Program-made: the position numbers and the translations under genes
In this document: positions 13,522-23,861 of the stretch, piece by piece
Layout: each line of letters opens with the position of its first letter
Numbering within the stretch: position 1 is the first letter of the stretch
Notes under the pieces: generated by a model
Told to the model about the DNA's origin: nothing
Database searches by the model: none
The model's input: the letters and a program-made list of their open reading frames with translations, nothing else
Source of the DNA: Pristionchus mayeri
Lineage: Eukaryota; Nematoda; Chromadorea; Rhabditida; Neodiplogasteridae
Length of the DNA: 64,000 bases
Assembly (NCBI GenBank): GCA_036245805.1
Contig: BTRK01000004.1
Span: 21,824,001-21,888,000 of the forward strand
Direction: 5' to 3'

Positions 13522-15255
13522 ATGTTTGCTTCCATCCTCTCTAATTTCACATTTGCCTCTAAATGGTGGGCGAGTCCCGATAGACTCAATTGGGTACTCG
13601 GAAGAATGGAAGAGAAGGAGGAGGAAGAAGTGAGTGAAGTAGAGATTCCACCAGAGAAGAAGAAGGAAGAAGTCAAGATCTTCGATGAACTACGCTTACG
13701 AATCCAATTTGTGAGTTGGTCTATCTTCCATTTCCCCTTATCTCCTCTTAGTTGTTATCGATCTTCTTCTTCGATCTCCATCCTTCGACTCCTCTCTGGA
13801 GGAGATGCATCACCCTCACTCTCTTCACTATCGCCATCGTAATAAGTGAGTAGATCCGGAGGAGGAATGATCTCGCATCCCATCAGATATCTACTACGCT
13901 CTCTTCTTCCTCTATTCCACTATTTCTAATCTCTCGACCATCTCCATTTATTCCCTGAATGCCCTCATCCAAGTCATCTTCGCCCTTATGAGTGGATCAG
14001 CAGTGGTGAGAGGGGAGAGGTCCACTCCATCCCCAGATCTCTGCAGATCTTTCTCTTCATCACTCAACGATCGAGTGCCCTCATTGATTTCACAGACAAG
14101 TTATCGGAGGCGAGTAAGGTCAGTCTCCTCTCCTCTCCCCCTCCCTCCTCTCTCTCTCTTAGCTCGTGCACAGTCCTCATCGCATCATTTATCTCCGTCG
14201 TCTCACTCGTCTCTTCTCAATCCTCGTCCTTCTCAATATTCTCTACGGTCTTCTCTTCTCAGTTTCCTATGCAGCTGGCATTCGACCCAAGTCAATCACT
14301 AATCCCAAGTATTCAGTAAGATGCTCCTCTCCCTTCCCTTCCCTTCCTCTCTCCTCTCAGGTGCGTATCACTGAATTATTCGGGGACGAATCCCTCTACA
14401 CGATCTATCTCGTGGCGATAGTCTATCTCTTCGTGGGATGGAATATCTCCATCATGCTCTTCGTTCTTTGCACAATGGCATCCAAGTGTGCCATCGAGGA
14501 ACTTCACGAGGAGATCGAGAGGGTATGAGGAGAAGAGGGGGAGAGGAGAGAAGGGCCATCTCAGATCGACGGGGCCAGTCTCGACTCGTTGACGTCTTCG
14601 ATCTCTCGTGTGATCAACAAGCATTCTCTCATCGCTGACGCCGTCCGGTCCTTCAACGACAACGTCAAACAGTACGCCTTCATCCAATTGGCGATGAGTG
14701 TCCCGTGTACTCTGTGCACTCTCTTCATGGCGATCTCTCAGAAGTGAGTCTCCTCTTCCTCTCCGAGTGATTCTCAGTCCCTTGAGGGGGGAACCACTGC
14801 AAGATATCATCCTAGTGACTCCCTCTCTCGCTATCGCCCTCTATGGATTCCTCTCCATCTCATACTTCCCTGCTGAACTCCACGAGACTGTGAGAGGGAG
14901 GGATTGATCTTTGATCTTCCTGTTCCTTCCAGGCCTCCAAGACTCGTGCCATATTCTGTGGTAACTTGCGAGTGTGGCTTCCGTATCGAGAGAAGGTGAA
15001 AGGAAGGAGGGAGTCCTCTTCATCTCTTTCCTTCTCAGGCCTACTCACTAGCCTTGCTCTTCCTCTCCTACATCGATCATGCTGAATTGGGAGTGTCAGC
15101 ATGGGGATTCGCTACTCTCTCCAGACCAGCCATTCTCACTGTGAGAAGGAGGGAGAAGGAGAAGAGAACTCCTTCAATTTCAGACTCTCTCTGTCATGGT
15201 CACTCTCCTCGCTCTTCTCTTCCAGATCAGAGGATGCGCCCCTACTCCTCCCTGA
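13522..15255 (+). CDS. Seven-helix chemoreceptor, gustatory/LITE-1-like
   Basis: Eleven exons join in frame to a 438-residue membrane protein: 13522-13710, 13752-13845, 13887-14005, 14047-14118, 14163-14315, 14361-14522, 14565-14743, 14778-14889, 14933-14995, 15039-15140, 15184-15255. It has a charged cytosolic N-terminus with an acidic and lysine-rich stretch (residues about 30-52), then about seven hydrophobic segments, such as CITLTLFTIAIVI, LFSILVLLNILYGLLF, TIYLVAIVYLFVGWNI and IILVTPSLAIALYGFL. The last helix, LSVMVTLLALLFQ, recalls the final helix of invertebrate gustatory receptors. The length matches C. elegans LITE-1, GUR-3 and related receptors, which sense light, peroxide or tastants. 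It has no obvious GPCR DRY motif. I infer a Gr-like receptor. A divergent serpentine family such as srr is the main alternative. Ligand and neuron cannot be read from sequence. Confidence 0.6.
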
Positions 15256-15439
15256 TCTTTGATCTTTCCTCCATCGATAAAGTTTTTCCTCCAATCGATT
15301 CTCTTGTGCTCACTGCTGACGATGTCTTTCCACTGCTGCTTGGAGACGATGATAGAAGACAAAGGGAATTTCTAAGAAGGGAAGGGAATCGGGGAATGAA
15401 GGGAAGGGAAGGCAGTCTCCAACTAGTTTCAACTCCGAG

Positions 15440-16148
15440 ATGGTCAATCCCGCGGCTCTGAAGAAGAAGGGAGATTCCCTTGACGTGAGTGTTTCCTCCA
15501 TTCCCTTCCTCCAATCTCTCTCACAGAATGATTCGGATGCTCTCTCTGACACTGATTCGATCAATGAGAAGGAGATGAACAACATTGTGAAGGACGTCGA
15601 GAAAGAGGGAGAGAATAAGCAGCCAGATTCGAGATGGGCGTGAGTCCAATCAATAATCCTTCCCTCCTACCGTATTATACAGTAAGATGAAGAACTCGAT
15701 CCGCGAGTGGGGCGAGACTTCCTCTTGCCACGGAATTCCCCACATGGCAGCTGCCTCTTCCCTCTTCGCTACCGTAGTCTGGTCAGTTCTCCTCTCGGTC
15801 CCACCACGACAATCAGAGTACTGTAGGTCGATCATCCTCGCTCTCTGTGCCATCGGTTTCATCTATCTATTCTCGGACACCCTGAGACAGTACCTCAAAT
15901 TCGATAAGATCGTCAAACTCAACGTGAATCTATCTCTCTACCGTAATCCTTGCCTACCGTATTCTTCTTCCAGTTGGGACTCGAATCGACGAACTTCCCC
16001 TCGGTGACTTTCTGCAACATCAACCCGTACAAGCTGAGCAAGATCAAGGACGTTCCCGAACTGGAAGCACTGGTGAGATGAACCCTCTCTAGTGGGGAAG
16101 AGGATGGAATTGCAGCTGGAAGTATACAAGAATTCGGGAGATGGATAA
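15440..16148 (+). pseudogene. Truncated DEG/ENaC sodium channel (degenerin)
   Basis: Five exons (15440-15484, 15527-15639, 15683-15923, 15974-16072, 16116-16148) give a 176-residue product. The sequence SIREWGETSSCHGIPHMA before the first helix, the helix itself (about residues 65-125) and FPSVTFCNINPYKLSKI just after it are hallmarks of nematode degenerins, subunits of amiloride-sensitive, often mechanosensitive sodium channels of the plasma membrane. Family members run to about 600-800 residues, with a cysteine-rich ectodomain, a second helix and a DEG pore motif. All of these are absent here. The reading frame stops at 16146-16148, only about 15 codons after the conserved NPYKLS block. Shifting the frame by one base keeps a further 20 lysine-rich codons open, which suggests an old frameshift. 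A dehydrogenase gene starts 340 bp downstream. Most likely a gene relic. A short expressed dominant-negative product cannot be excluded. Confidence 0.75.
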
Positions 16149-16485
16149 GAAGAAGAAGAGACCACGAGGGGAGACATTCAATATCTATCTTAACCTGTCG
16201 AGATAAAGTTATGTGTGAATTCATGAGAATCCACGAATATCCCCTCCCACAATGTTTCCTTAGCAGTCGCTTAGCGACGTAAAGCATCACGAGAAGCCCA
16301 GTGGAGTTGTTTGCTTTTCGTGCAGTGATGGAACCGGAATGACAAGAGTACACATACTTAACTTACTTAAATGGGAACGAATGATAAGTGACCTGTGGTT
16401 GGCATAAACCTGCTCGAGGTGCCTCTTCCCCTCCCTTCGGTTCCATTCCCTCCCCTCTCATTCGCCCTTCTCTCTCCATATCGAC
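16149..16485. other. Gap after degenerin relic
   Basis: No second transmembrane segment or cysteine-rich ectodomain of a degenerin is found in any frame, and no other exon is supported. A short palindrome (AGTCGCTTAGCGAC-like) lies near 16266-16280. The last 50 bases are pyrimidine-rich and act as leader of the following dehydrogenase. Confidence 0.5.
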
Positions 16486-17544
16486 ATGCATATTCTCGTG
16501 ACTGGCGCCAATAGAGGAATCGGACTCGGACTAGTCAAGGAACTCCTCAAGCATCCAGAAGTCAAGAATGTATTCGCCACCCATAGACACTGGTCTGATA
16601 TCACGGTGAGGAAGGAAGGAAGGGATAACTGAATGGTTCCTCCCTTGCAGGAACTCATGGAGATCAAAGACCCGCGACTGCACGTCTACGAGTTGGAGTT
16701 GATGGAGCACATGCTCATCGGATCTGTCTATCTGAAGGTAGTCTCCCCCTCCCCTCCCCCCTTTCCTCTCCTCTCCTTCAGATCAGAGACACCGTGGGTG
16801 AAGATGGCCTCAACTGCATCGTCAACAACGCGGGAATCTTCGATGCCTACGACATCAATGGACCCGTCAAGAGAAAGGTGAGAAGGAGGGGAAGGGGGAG
16901 AGGAGAGAGGAGAGGAGAGGATTGCAGATGATGGTGGATATGATCGAGATCAACTCGGTCGGTCCCACTATCTTCATGCAGGGATTCCTTCCCCAACTGA
17001 GGAAGGCAGTGAAGGCAGGCAATCGAGCAATGATGGTGAGTCGCTTCCCTTCCTTCTCCCACTGACTCCTCTCCTCAGGTAAACATCTCCGATGAGATCG
17101 CCTCGATGACTCAGTGCAAGGGAACGACGGAGAAGAAGGCGTTGATCTACCAGATGAGCAAGGTGGAAGAGTCACTCGGCCAATGAATTCTTCTCCTTCT
17201 CAGGCATCTCTCAACATGTTCACTCGCATTATGGCAGCTGATTGCAAGAAGGAGAACGTGGGATATCTGGCGATGTCCCCTGGTAGTGTCAAGACCAAGA
17301 TAGGAGGACCGGATGCGAAGCATACGGTAGGGGAGGAGTACGGTAGCAAGGATGATGAGTGTATTACAGGTGGAAGAAGTGTCGAGAGACATGGTAGAGA
17401 GCATCCTCCATAAGGTAGGAGATACAGATCTTCCATCCAGATTGAGATCTCCTCTGAGATGGAAAAGAATATCGATTATTCCAGATCACAATGACACACA
17501 GTGGAGGATTCTACGACAGAAAGATGAATCCCATCCCCTTCTGA
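16486..17544 (+). CDS. Short-chain dehydrogenase/reductase (C-factor type)
   Basis: Eight exons (16486-16605, 16651-16737, 16782-16877, 16928-17035, 17079-17162, 17204-17326, 17370-17414, 17485-17544) encode 240 residues, the usual length of classical SDRs. The N-terminal cofactor loop is TGANRGIGLGL. VNNAG follows, and the catalytic pair is carried by YQMSK near residue 165, with PGSVKTKIGG after it. The protein ends FYDRKMNPIPF. These features place it with the small cytosolic NAD(P)H oxidoreductases related to sniffer and bacterial C-factor; the substrate is unknown. It faces a similar gene tail to tail (18137-19138, minus), and the two share intron-rich structure and many residues, so they probably arose by inverted duplication. 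Confidence 0.95.
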
Positions 17545-18136
17545 GGAGTAGATTGAGCTATGGATGTACAAATTATTACAACAAGGATAAATCAGTTTCA
17601 TATTCTATCGATTGTGAACTTCACACCAGAGGAAAAGATTAAGATGCAGATTGTTCACTAAACCGGATGCAGGGTGGGGAAACATCTGTGCGTGGTGTGG
17701 AAACTAAACACTCGATTTATGCGGTGGCCAACAAGTGCTTTTGATAGGGAAATTGACATTTCACAACCCCACTTTTCATGTGAATCTCACAGAACTTCAA
17801 CAATACAAAAATATCAGCTGGAGCTGAAAGAATTTGGCAAATTAAGGCGTAGTACGAGATAATAGTATTCTCTACTCACAGAACCTGATCTGAATTTACA
17901 GCGGCTCCCATGTTAGAAAATAAGGTGTGGAGAAAGTTGAGAAAAACAAGGGAGTGAACGAGCAACGAAAACTCGCATGAACACGAATGCAAATATATCT
18001 CAGTTGGCCGAATTATTGGATTAATGTGTAATAGCAGATCTCTATTCTCTTCCCTGTACCAATTAAGACCGCGACAGACATTTTCTATTCTTTGTTTATC
18101 CACACGAGAGCTACAATAGAGCGAGTAAGGGGTCGA
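17545..18136. other. Spacer between convergent dehydrogenases
   Basis: About 590 bp between the two converging SDR genes. Several short open frames occur but none has splice sites or family similarity that I can see. It presumably holds both 3' UTRs. I found no clean AATAAA close to either stop codon. Confidence 0.5.
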
Positions 18137-19138
18137 TCAGAACTTGATGGGATTGAGATGTCTATCGAGGAAGAGGGAGGCATGCTCCACTGTGATCTTG
18201 TTCAGCACTGCATCCACTATCGGCATCGCTGTCGCTTCAGGCTGAAGAGAGGGGAGAGAGAGAGATCAAAGTTCAGAGTACTCACACTGAACTCTGCCTT
18301 GTTCCCTCCAATCTCCGTCTTAGTCCTTCCGGGGGTCAATCCAACCATCGTGATCTTCTCCTTCACGAGATCAATCCCCAATGCTCGGGTGAACATGTTG
18401 AAGGCTGCCTGAGGGAGGGAGAGAGAGGGAGGGGAGGGGAAGGGAGGACTATCACCTTGCTCATTCTGTAGAGGGCAGCATTCCTAGCAGTCGCTCCATC
18501 ACACAATTCGATAGATCCGAGGGAATCAGCGAGATTGATGATCATTGCTCTCCCTCCGGGATTCTTCGCAGCACGGCGAACGAGAGGAAGGAAATACTAG
18601 GGAATGGTCTTTGATCTCTAGAGGAGGATGGGATACCTGAGTGACGACGACGTGACTGGCTGCATTCACCTCCATCTGGGTACACATCAACTTGCGGAGA
18701 CAGTTGCCTGAGGGGAAGGAATATCGATTTGTTAAGGAGTGGTGACCTACCAGCTAGATCGTAGTCGTACATCACAGCAGCATTGTTGATGAGAACGTTG
18801 AGACCATCGTCGCCCACGATGTCGGAGACCTGGAGAGGACGTCGTGGATGAGATGGAGGGAGAGGGGGAGAGGGGGAGACTGACCTGCTGTACGACCTTC
18901 ATGATCTCATCGTCGTAGAGGATGTCCATGGTGATAACCTTGAGTCTCTTGTCTTTGATGTGATTGAGAGACTGCGATGGAAGATGATCTCTCCCCTCTT
19001 CGAGACTCCACTCACTTTGATATCAGCAGTGTCTCGATGGGTAGCGAATACATTCTTGACTCTCTGGTCCTTGAGGAATTCCTTCACGAGTGCAAGTCCA
19101 ATTCCCCGATTCGAACCAGTGATGAGAACGTTGACCAT
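18137..19138 (-). CDS. Short-chain dehydrogenase/reductase, paralogue
   Basis: Seven exons on the minus strand, read from 19138 downwards (19016-19138, 18885-18971, 18751-18829, 18637-18707, 18456-18596, 18286-18408, 18137-18241), encode 242 residues. It starts MVNVLITGSNRGIGLALVKE, has INNAA where the neighbour has VNNAG, and carries the catalytic YRMSK motif. It ends FLDRHLNPIKF. As a classical SDR it should be a soluble NAD(P)-dependent oxidoreductase of unknown substrate. It is the closest relative visible in the window to the gene at 16486-17544 and is arranged tail to tail with it. Exon borders partly coincide between the two, for example the exon starting just after the catalytic lysine, which supports duplication from a common ancestor. 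Confidence 0.95.
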
Positions 19139-19412
19139 CGTGAGAGAGAATGAGAATGAGTGAGGAGAGAAGGAAGATGAGTAGGAACTCCCCCCTCCTC
19201 CTCCCGAACCAGTTATCACGAGAGGAGGAAGGATTGTTGATGGAGGTTCGAGTTCGAACCAGAACACATTGTGGAATGGCAGAGTGATAACAGAAGTGCT
19301 TTATGCGGAGAGGGGAAGTAATCACATTAGACGGAAGAGGGAGAGAACGATGAGAGAAGAGAGAGAGAACACCGATGATCCTGAGGAATAATATTCTTCA
19401 TTTCTCAATGCT

Positions 19413-21407
19413 CTACATCTCACCGGAAGTGTAGATGCGAACTAGAATTCCAGCAGGGGATCCGATGGAGTGACGGATGTCCACTGAGACAACCTCAGCT
19501 GTGAATGTTGCATTCGTAGTTCGATGCTCCCAACTCTTACTGTCGAATCTTCAAAGATCTCTCATTCATTCAAAGATCTTTCCTTTCCACCCTCACTTTT
19601 GTTCATAAGTCTGCTTCCCCTTACTGTCACTTCCCACGACTTCGAGAGACGAAGAAGCCAGACGCATTGTTCCCTTCAATCCAACTCATTTCTCCGAAAT
19701 TCCAAAGACTCGGGATTCTCAAGATGTTTACTGTAAGCAATCGCCCACTTACCACATAGTCAATTCTTACTGTAGCACTCTGCTCGAGTTTGAAGGAGTA
19801 CTTTCTGTCCTGGAGAGATACTTGAAGGGTAAGGAGGAGGAAAGGGATTAACCTTCGAGGGAATTTCGAATCCGTAACCGGGAGACATGACAACAGTCTT
19901 CACTCCAACGGGAGCCATGGATCGATCAGCCTCTCAACCAATTCATTCCTTCCCATTCCAGGAGGGAATCACTCACGTTTGGTAGAGACACTCAGATGGA
20001 ATGCTTCCATCTCAGAGGAAGTGACTGTGACGAGAGGAAGAGGAACATTCACCCATGAGGATGCATCCGAGATATGATCACTCAAGGAGAAGGGAATGGA
20101 AGGAAGAGGGAGGATCTCACTCCAAGATGATTATCTCGTGCTTCGCACTCTCTACTTCAGCTGCACCTCCACCTGAGATACGGAGAGAAGAACCCTGAAG
20201 AGGAAGAGGAAGAAGACTTCCGAAGGGAAGAGAAGAGGAGAAGGGAAGGGAGGAGAAGAGGAGAGGAGAAGGGAAGGGAAGAGATACCTGGACGAATTTG
20301 AAGTCGAATAGGGAGATGGCCATGGATGCAGACATGAGAGTGAGAGTAGAGTTCTCCCCTGCTGATACCTTCCTTCTCTCGATGGCTTCCGTTGCCTCGA
20401 AGACTGTCGAACCTGCAATGTCCTGTTCCCTCTCCCTCCTCCCTCTCCCTCCTCCCTCTCCCCCTCTCATTCCCTCTCCACACCGAGAGATTCATCTACG
20501 AAGTAGAATACAGCGGGAAAGTTGGTGTCATCGAAGACGTGTTCGTTGAAGTTGTGGATGGTGATAGATGTTCTCCCCTCGAGGAACACTGGTTTCTTCG
20601 TTCCCGAAGACAACGACGACTGAGCAGCAGCCCATGCGCTGAGAGACAACACTTGAGAACACAATGCAGCCAAATTGCCCCCTCGAGAGAGAACCATAAC
20701 ACCTCCAGAGAGAAGCAGAACAGATTCAGTGAAAGCATTCACTGGTTACTCACTTGATTCTCACTCCACTCTTCTCGTCGATGAATCGAATTGCCGTGTC
20801 GTACTTCTGATTCCCTTCGTCTTTCGAGACATAGAGAAGCATTGGCTGAGCGAACTCGTATGTCCTCAATCAGAATCCATGGCATCCTCTCAATGTACCC
20901 CTCCCTTCTGCCACTTTAGAGCCTATTCTGGTACAGTCCACGTCAAAAATCACTGCAGAACACTCATTTGTTCTCCCTTGAGACCCGGTCATCGGTCGGT
21001 TGTCGTAATCTCTCTTTCTCCACAGTACTTCGTCCGTTGTTCTCATTAACCTGTTGCCATTGGCTGGGAGATCAGAGGCGAGGACGAATAGTGAGATGCC
21101 ATCGACTGGAATGGAAGAAGAAGAGACAGATGCGACGATGAGGACGAGAGTTCCTGCAAGAGTTCATCCTCCTCCTTATCCCCCCCCCCTCCCCCCCTCA
21201 CTTATTCATGTATTCACTCCCAGATTCCCTCCTCTCTCCCACTACTATCATCCATCTCCCTCCTTCTATCATAACTGAGTCTCTCCCACGGGAAAGGGAC
21301 ACGGTAACCATTCCATCTCTGTCTACAATCAACCCCCGCACTCGCAAATCTCCCCATTCATACTTCCTCCTACCGTAGTTACGGGCATTCAACTGAATGA
21401 CAGACAT
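19413..21407 (-). CDS. Probable secreted protein, possibly CUB-like family
   Basis: A chain of minus-strand exons joins with matching phases: 21374-21407, 21051-21153, 20754-20864, 20484-20638, 20288-20412, 20121-20194, 19977-20080, 19853-19932 and 19753-19809. The last coding part runs to the stop at 19413-19415. Near the end, an exon ending SWIEGNNASGFFV and a final exon ending LVRIYTSGEM are good, but their joining to the exon at 19753-19809 is unsettled. The product is rich in beta-strand-like stretches (LFVLASDLPANG, PMLLYVSKDEG, SITIHNFNEHVFD) and has no membrane helix. This resembles the nematode CUB-like (dod/irg type) secreted immune proteins, but the match is weak. The true start is uncertain: a signal-peptide-like start MKLSLFLVSASV at 22021 could be its first exon, in which case 21407 is internal. 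Confidence 0.5.
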
Positions 21408-22599
21408 AAGTTATGACCGCCAATTTCGCAATCATCAAAACAAAATGGTCAGTAGTTAAGTAGGCGGGTCCGCGGCAGTCGAGAGCTCCTTCTCTCACTA
21501 TTCCTTGTTTCATCTACTGAATAATCTCCTGTCTGGGTGTGGGAATGGGGATTATGTAAGCCTTGCGAATGCAAGGGTTTCAGAAACTACAGTTTGTTTT
21601 GTCGATACTGCAGTGCCTAGCTATAGGTAAGTCGCAGAAAAGTTTAGATAAAACGCATGAGCCTACGATGGATAGATAACATACCGGGGAGGAACATCTC
21701 GAATCGATGAAATCTGTCGAATGGATTGGCTTTCAATTGGATTCCATCGTTTGCTCATATTTCATCCTCCATCTCTCTCATCCTCTCCAATACGAGTGTT
21801 CTTCCTCCTTCCTTCTTCTCATTCTCTCATTTTGTGCACCTGATCAAACTGCGAGGGATGGAGAGGGCAGATCGATACTCCCCTACACGAACACTTTTGT
21901 CTGCAGGGGAGAGGTTGTCTTGAGAGTGTGAGGGCCAATTTGAAATTCGAATGAATCTGGGAGTCACCATGTCTCTCAATGGAATCACTGAAGCAGAAAC
22001 CAGAAAGAGGCTCAATTTCATTCTCTTCTCCTTCCTTAAACTGAGATCTCACGCGACTCCGCAACGTCTCTAGTTCATTCTTGCTCTTCGTATCAGATGG
22101 TCGGTGAAATGAGAGGAGAAATCTTCCTTCTATCATCAGAAGAATCTCCTCCCTCTCTCTCTCATCTTCTCACTCGACGAATCTCGCATACACACGAAAT
22201 TCGACTCCAATTAGTCCCTGTCTTCTCTTCTCCGGAATTCTCCTCATTACTTCACTCCTCCCAACATTCTCAACGCCTCCCTCTCTTCCTCACTTCCCAT
22301 AATTGAAAACGGTAGTTTGGAGAGAGGGCGACTCTCTAAGATATCCTCCTCCCCGTCCTTCGTCCAACCCCTCATTACCTCCTTTTCTTCTCAATCAACA
22401 GCTTCAGTTGCCATGATTCCTTCCTCTATTAGTTTTCATTCCTTTTCTCCCTTCTCACACGACTTTTCCTCATTGAGATTACTTTTTCTCTTCCAATTGA
22501 CATCATTTTGATTCCACAGTGTACTCCTTCCCCTCGTGTTCCCTCCTCCTTCCCTCCTTCTCCTTCCCTCCTTCTCATTCTCCTTCTCTTCTCTCCAGA
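21408..22599. other. Pyrimidine-rich gap, possible upstream exon
   Basis: This is about 1.2 kb rich in TTC and CT. The only suggestive coding trace is a minus-strand stretch from 22021 beginning MKLSLFLVSASV and including ISNWPSHSQDN, which could be a signal peptide and first exon of the minus gene at 19413-21407. The stretch 22150-22600 is the likely promoter and leader of the small gene on the plus strand. Confidence 0.4.
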
Positions 22600-23083
22600 A
22601 TGCGTTCTCTTCTCCCGTTCATCTCAGTCTTCTTCCTCACTCTCGCTCTCGCCCACTCATTCGACTACTATGGACAGTATGGTGAGTCTCTTCTCAAGGG
22701 AATCATTGGTTCGTCTTGCACATACATCATCCTTCACTCCTCATTAGATATCATTCACTGCTATATCTCGTGTATATCACGAGCATTGAATGGAAAATGA
22801 ATGAATGAACGAGTGAAGGTTCACGTATGCTGCAATCAGTGATGCACATGAGTGAAGGAGTGAATGAATGAGTGAGGACTTCATCTCATCGCAGGTCCTC
22901 AACGGTCATTCGGAGAGATGGACAAGAGGAATCCCGGGATGAGAGCACCTCAGGAGAATCTCGCAGGTAGGAGAGAACTCCCCTCGAGTCCCCTTCTATT
23001 ATCCCTCTATAGGTTTCCTCAATCAGTTCAAGCCTTCCTTCGGTAAACGATCTCGTCCCTCCTCCTTCTATCCCGATATGTGA
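22600..23083 (+). CDS. Neuropeptide-like precursor, 74 residues
   Basis: Three exons (22600-22681, 22895-22966, 23013-23083) with matching phases encode 74 residues. Residues 1-19 are a clear signal peptide (MRSLLPFISVFFLTLALAH). After a Tyr-rich segment (SFDYYGQYG) comes a KR site (MDKR), then a 22-residue stretch ending in FKPSF followed by GKR, and a short tail SRPSSFYPDM. The KR at the front and GKR at the back are the normal cut and C-terminal amidation signals of a secreted peptide, so the predicted mature product is a peptide that begins NPGMRAPQ and ends NQFKPSF-amide. I do not recognise it as a named FLP or NLP. An AATAAA at 23142 closes the transcript. An alternative is a small secreted defence peptide, but it has no cysteines. 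Confidence 0.65.
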
Positions 23084-23141
23084 AGGAGAAGAAGAGAAGA
23101 AGCACCCGATCTCATCCCCTTTTACTCACTTCCTCCAGTAC

Positions 23142-23147
23142 AATAAA
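23142..23147 (+). terminator. Poly(A) signal of the peptide precursor gene
   Basis: AATAAA 59 bases after the stop codon at 23081-23083, a normal spacing for a nematode transcript. Confidence 0.7.
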
Positions 23148-23861
23148 GAGGTTGTTGTTTGTCGTCGACGATGCAATTCAGAAGAATTCGTAGAAGAAGT
23201 TATGCCAGAGAGAAACACGTGAGGAGGACGAAGTAATTAGGGAGGGTTTCTTCCTTGGAGGAAGGGAAGATTTCCCATCTACTGTAGTTCGAGGATGTTC
23301 CATCTCCTGTAGTGAATCACTTAGTCTGTCTCTCCTCTCCCTTCCTCTTCTCCTTTCTTCCATGCCCGCCTCGCCCCTCTTATCACTCAGCATACAATCT
23401 TTTTTATTACTCGACACATTGGGTGATGTATTTTATGGAGAGAAGGGCGTGTTACGAGACTTCATTTCTCATTCCACATGATTCATTCCAGAGACATAGA
23501 GTAGATCAAAACAAATCCGATATTCGAGAGCGAAGGAGGAGGAATAAGTGAAGAAGGAGATGAGAGAAAAGAAGAGAAGAGTTTGCCTATGAAAAGCAGT
23601 GAAAGAAACACTTGGTGCAATAACATAATGGGATTGATTCGACTTTCTGTTCCGATGTCAGACGAAAAGTGTGGTTGGTTGTTTGTAGAGATGGAGAGAT
23701 GACTACACTTCCAGCAGAGTCGTTAAAAGTCGCAGTGGAGGAGTCATTAATGATATGTGATAAGGGGAAGCCTTCATTCTCTCCTTTTGTATTCACCGAC
23801 AGTTCTTCTCCTTCGTATCCTTGCATCCCTCATTCTTCAGGTCGTCCTCCTCTCCTTCTCC
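23148..23861. other. Intergenic region before IRG-7-like gene
   Basis: About 700 bp with no supported exon on either strand. It is purine-rich on the plus strand around 23520-23590 and becomes pyrimidine-rich just before the start codon at 23862. It must carry the promoter of the large downstream gene. Confidence 0.5.

Noticed and set aside
21819..22136. Minus-strand open frame with a signal-peptide-like start at 22021
   Set aside because: Attractive as the first exon of the CUB-like candidate, but the 600-bp gap to the next exon has no joining evidence, so it is not included in the gene span.
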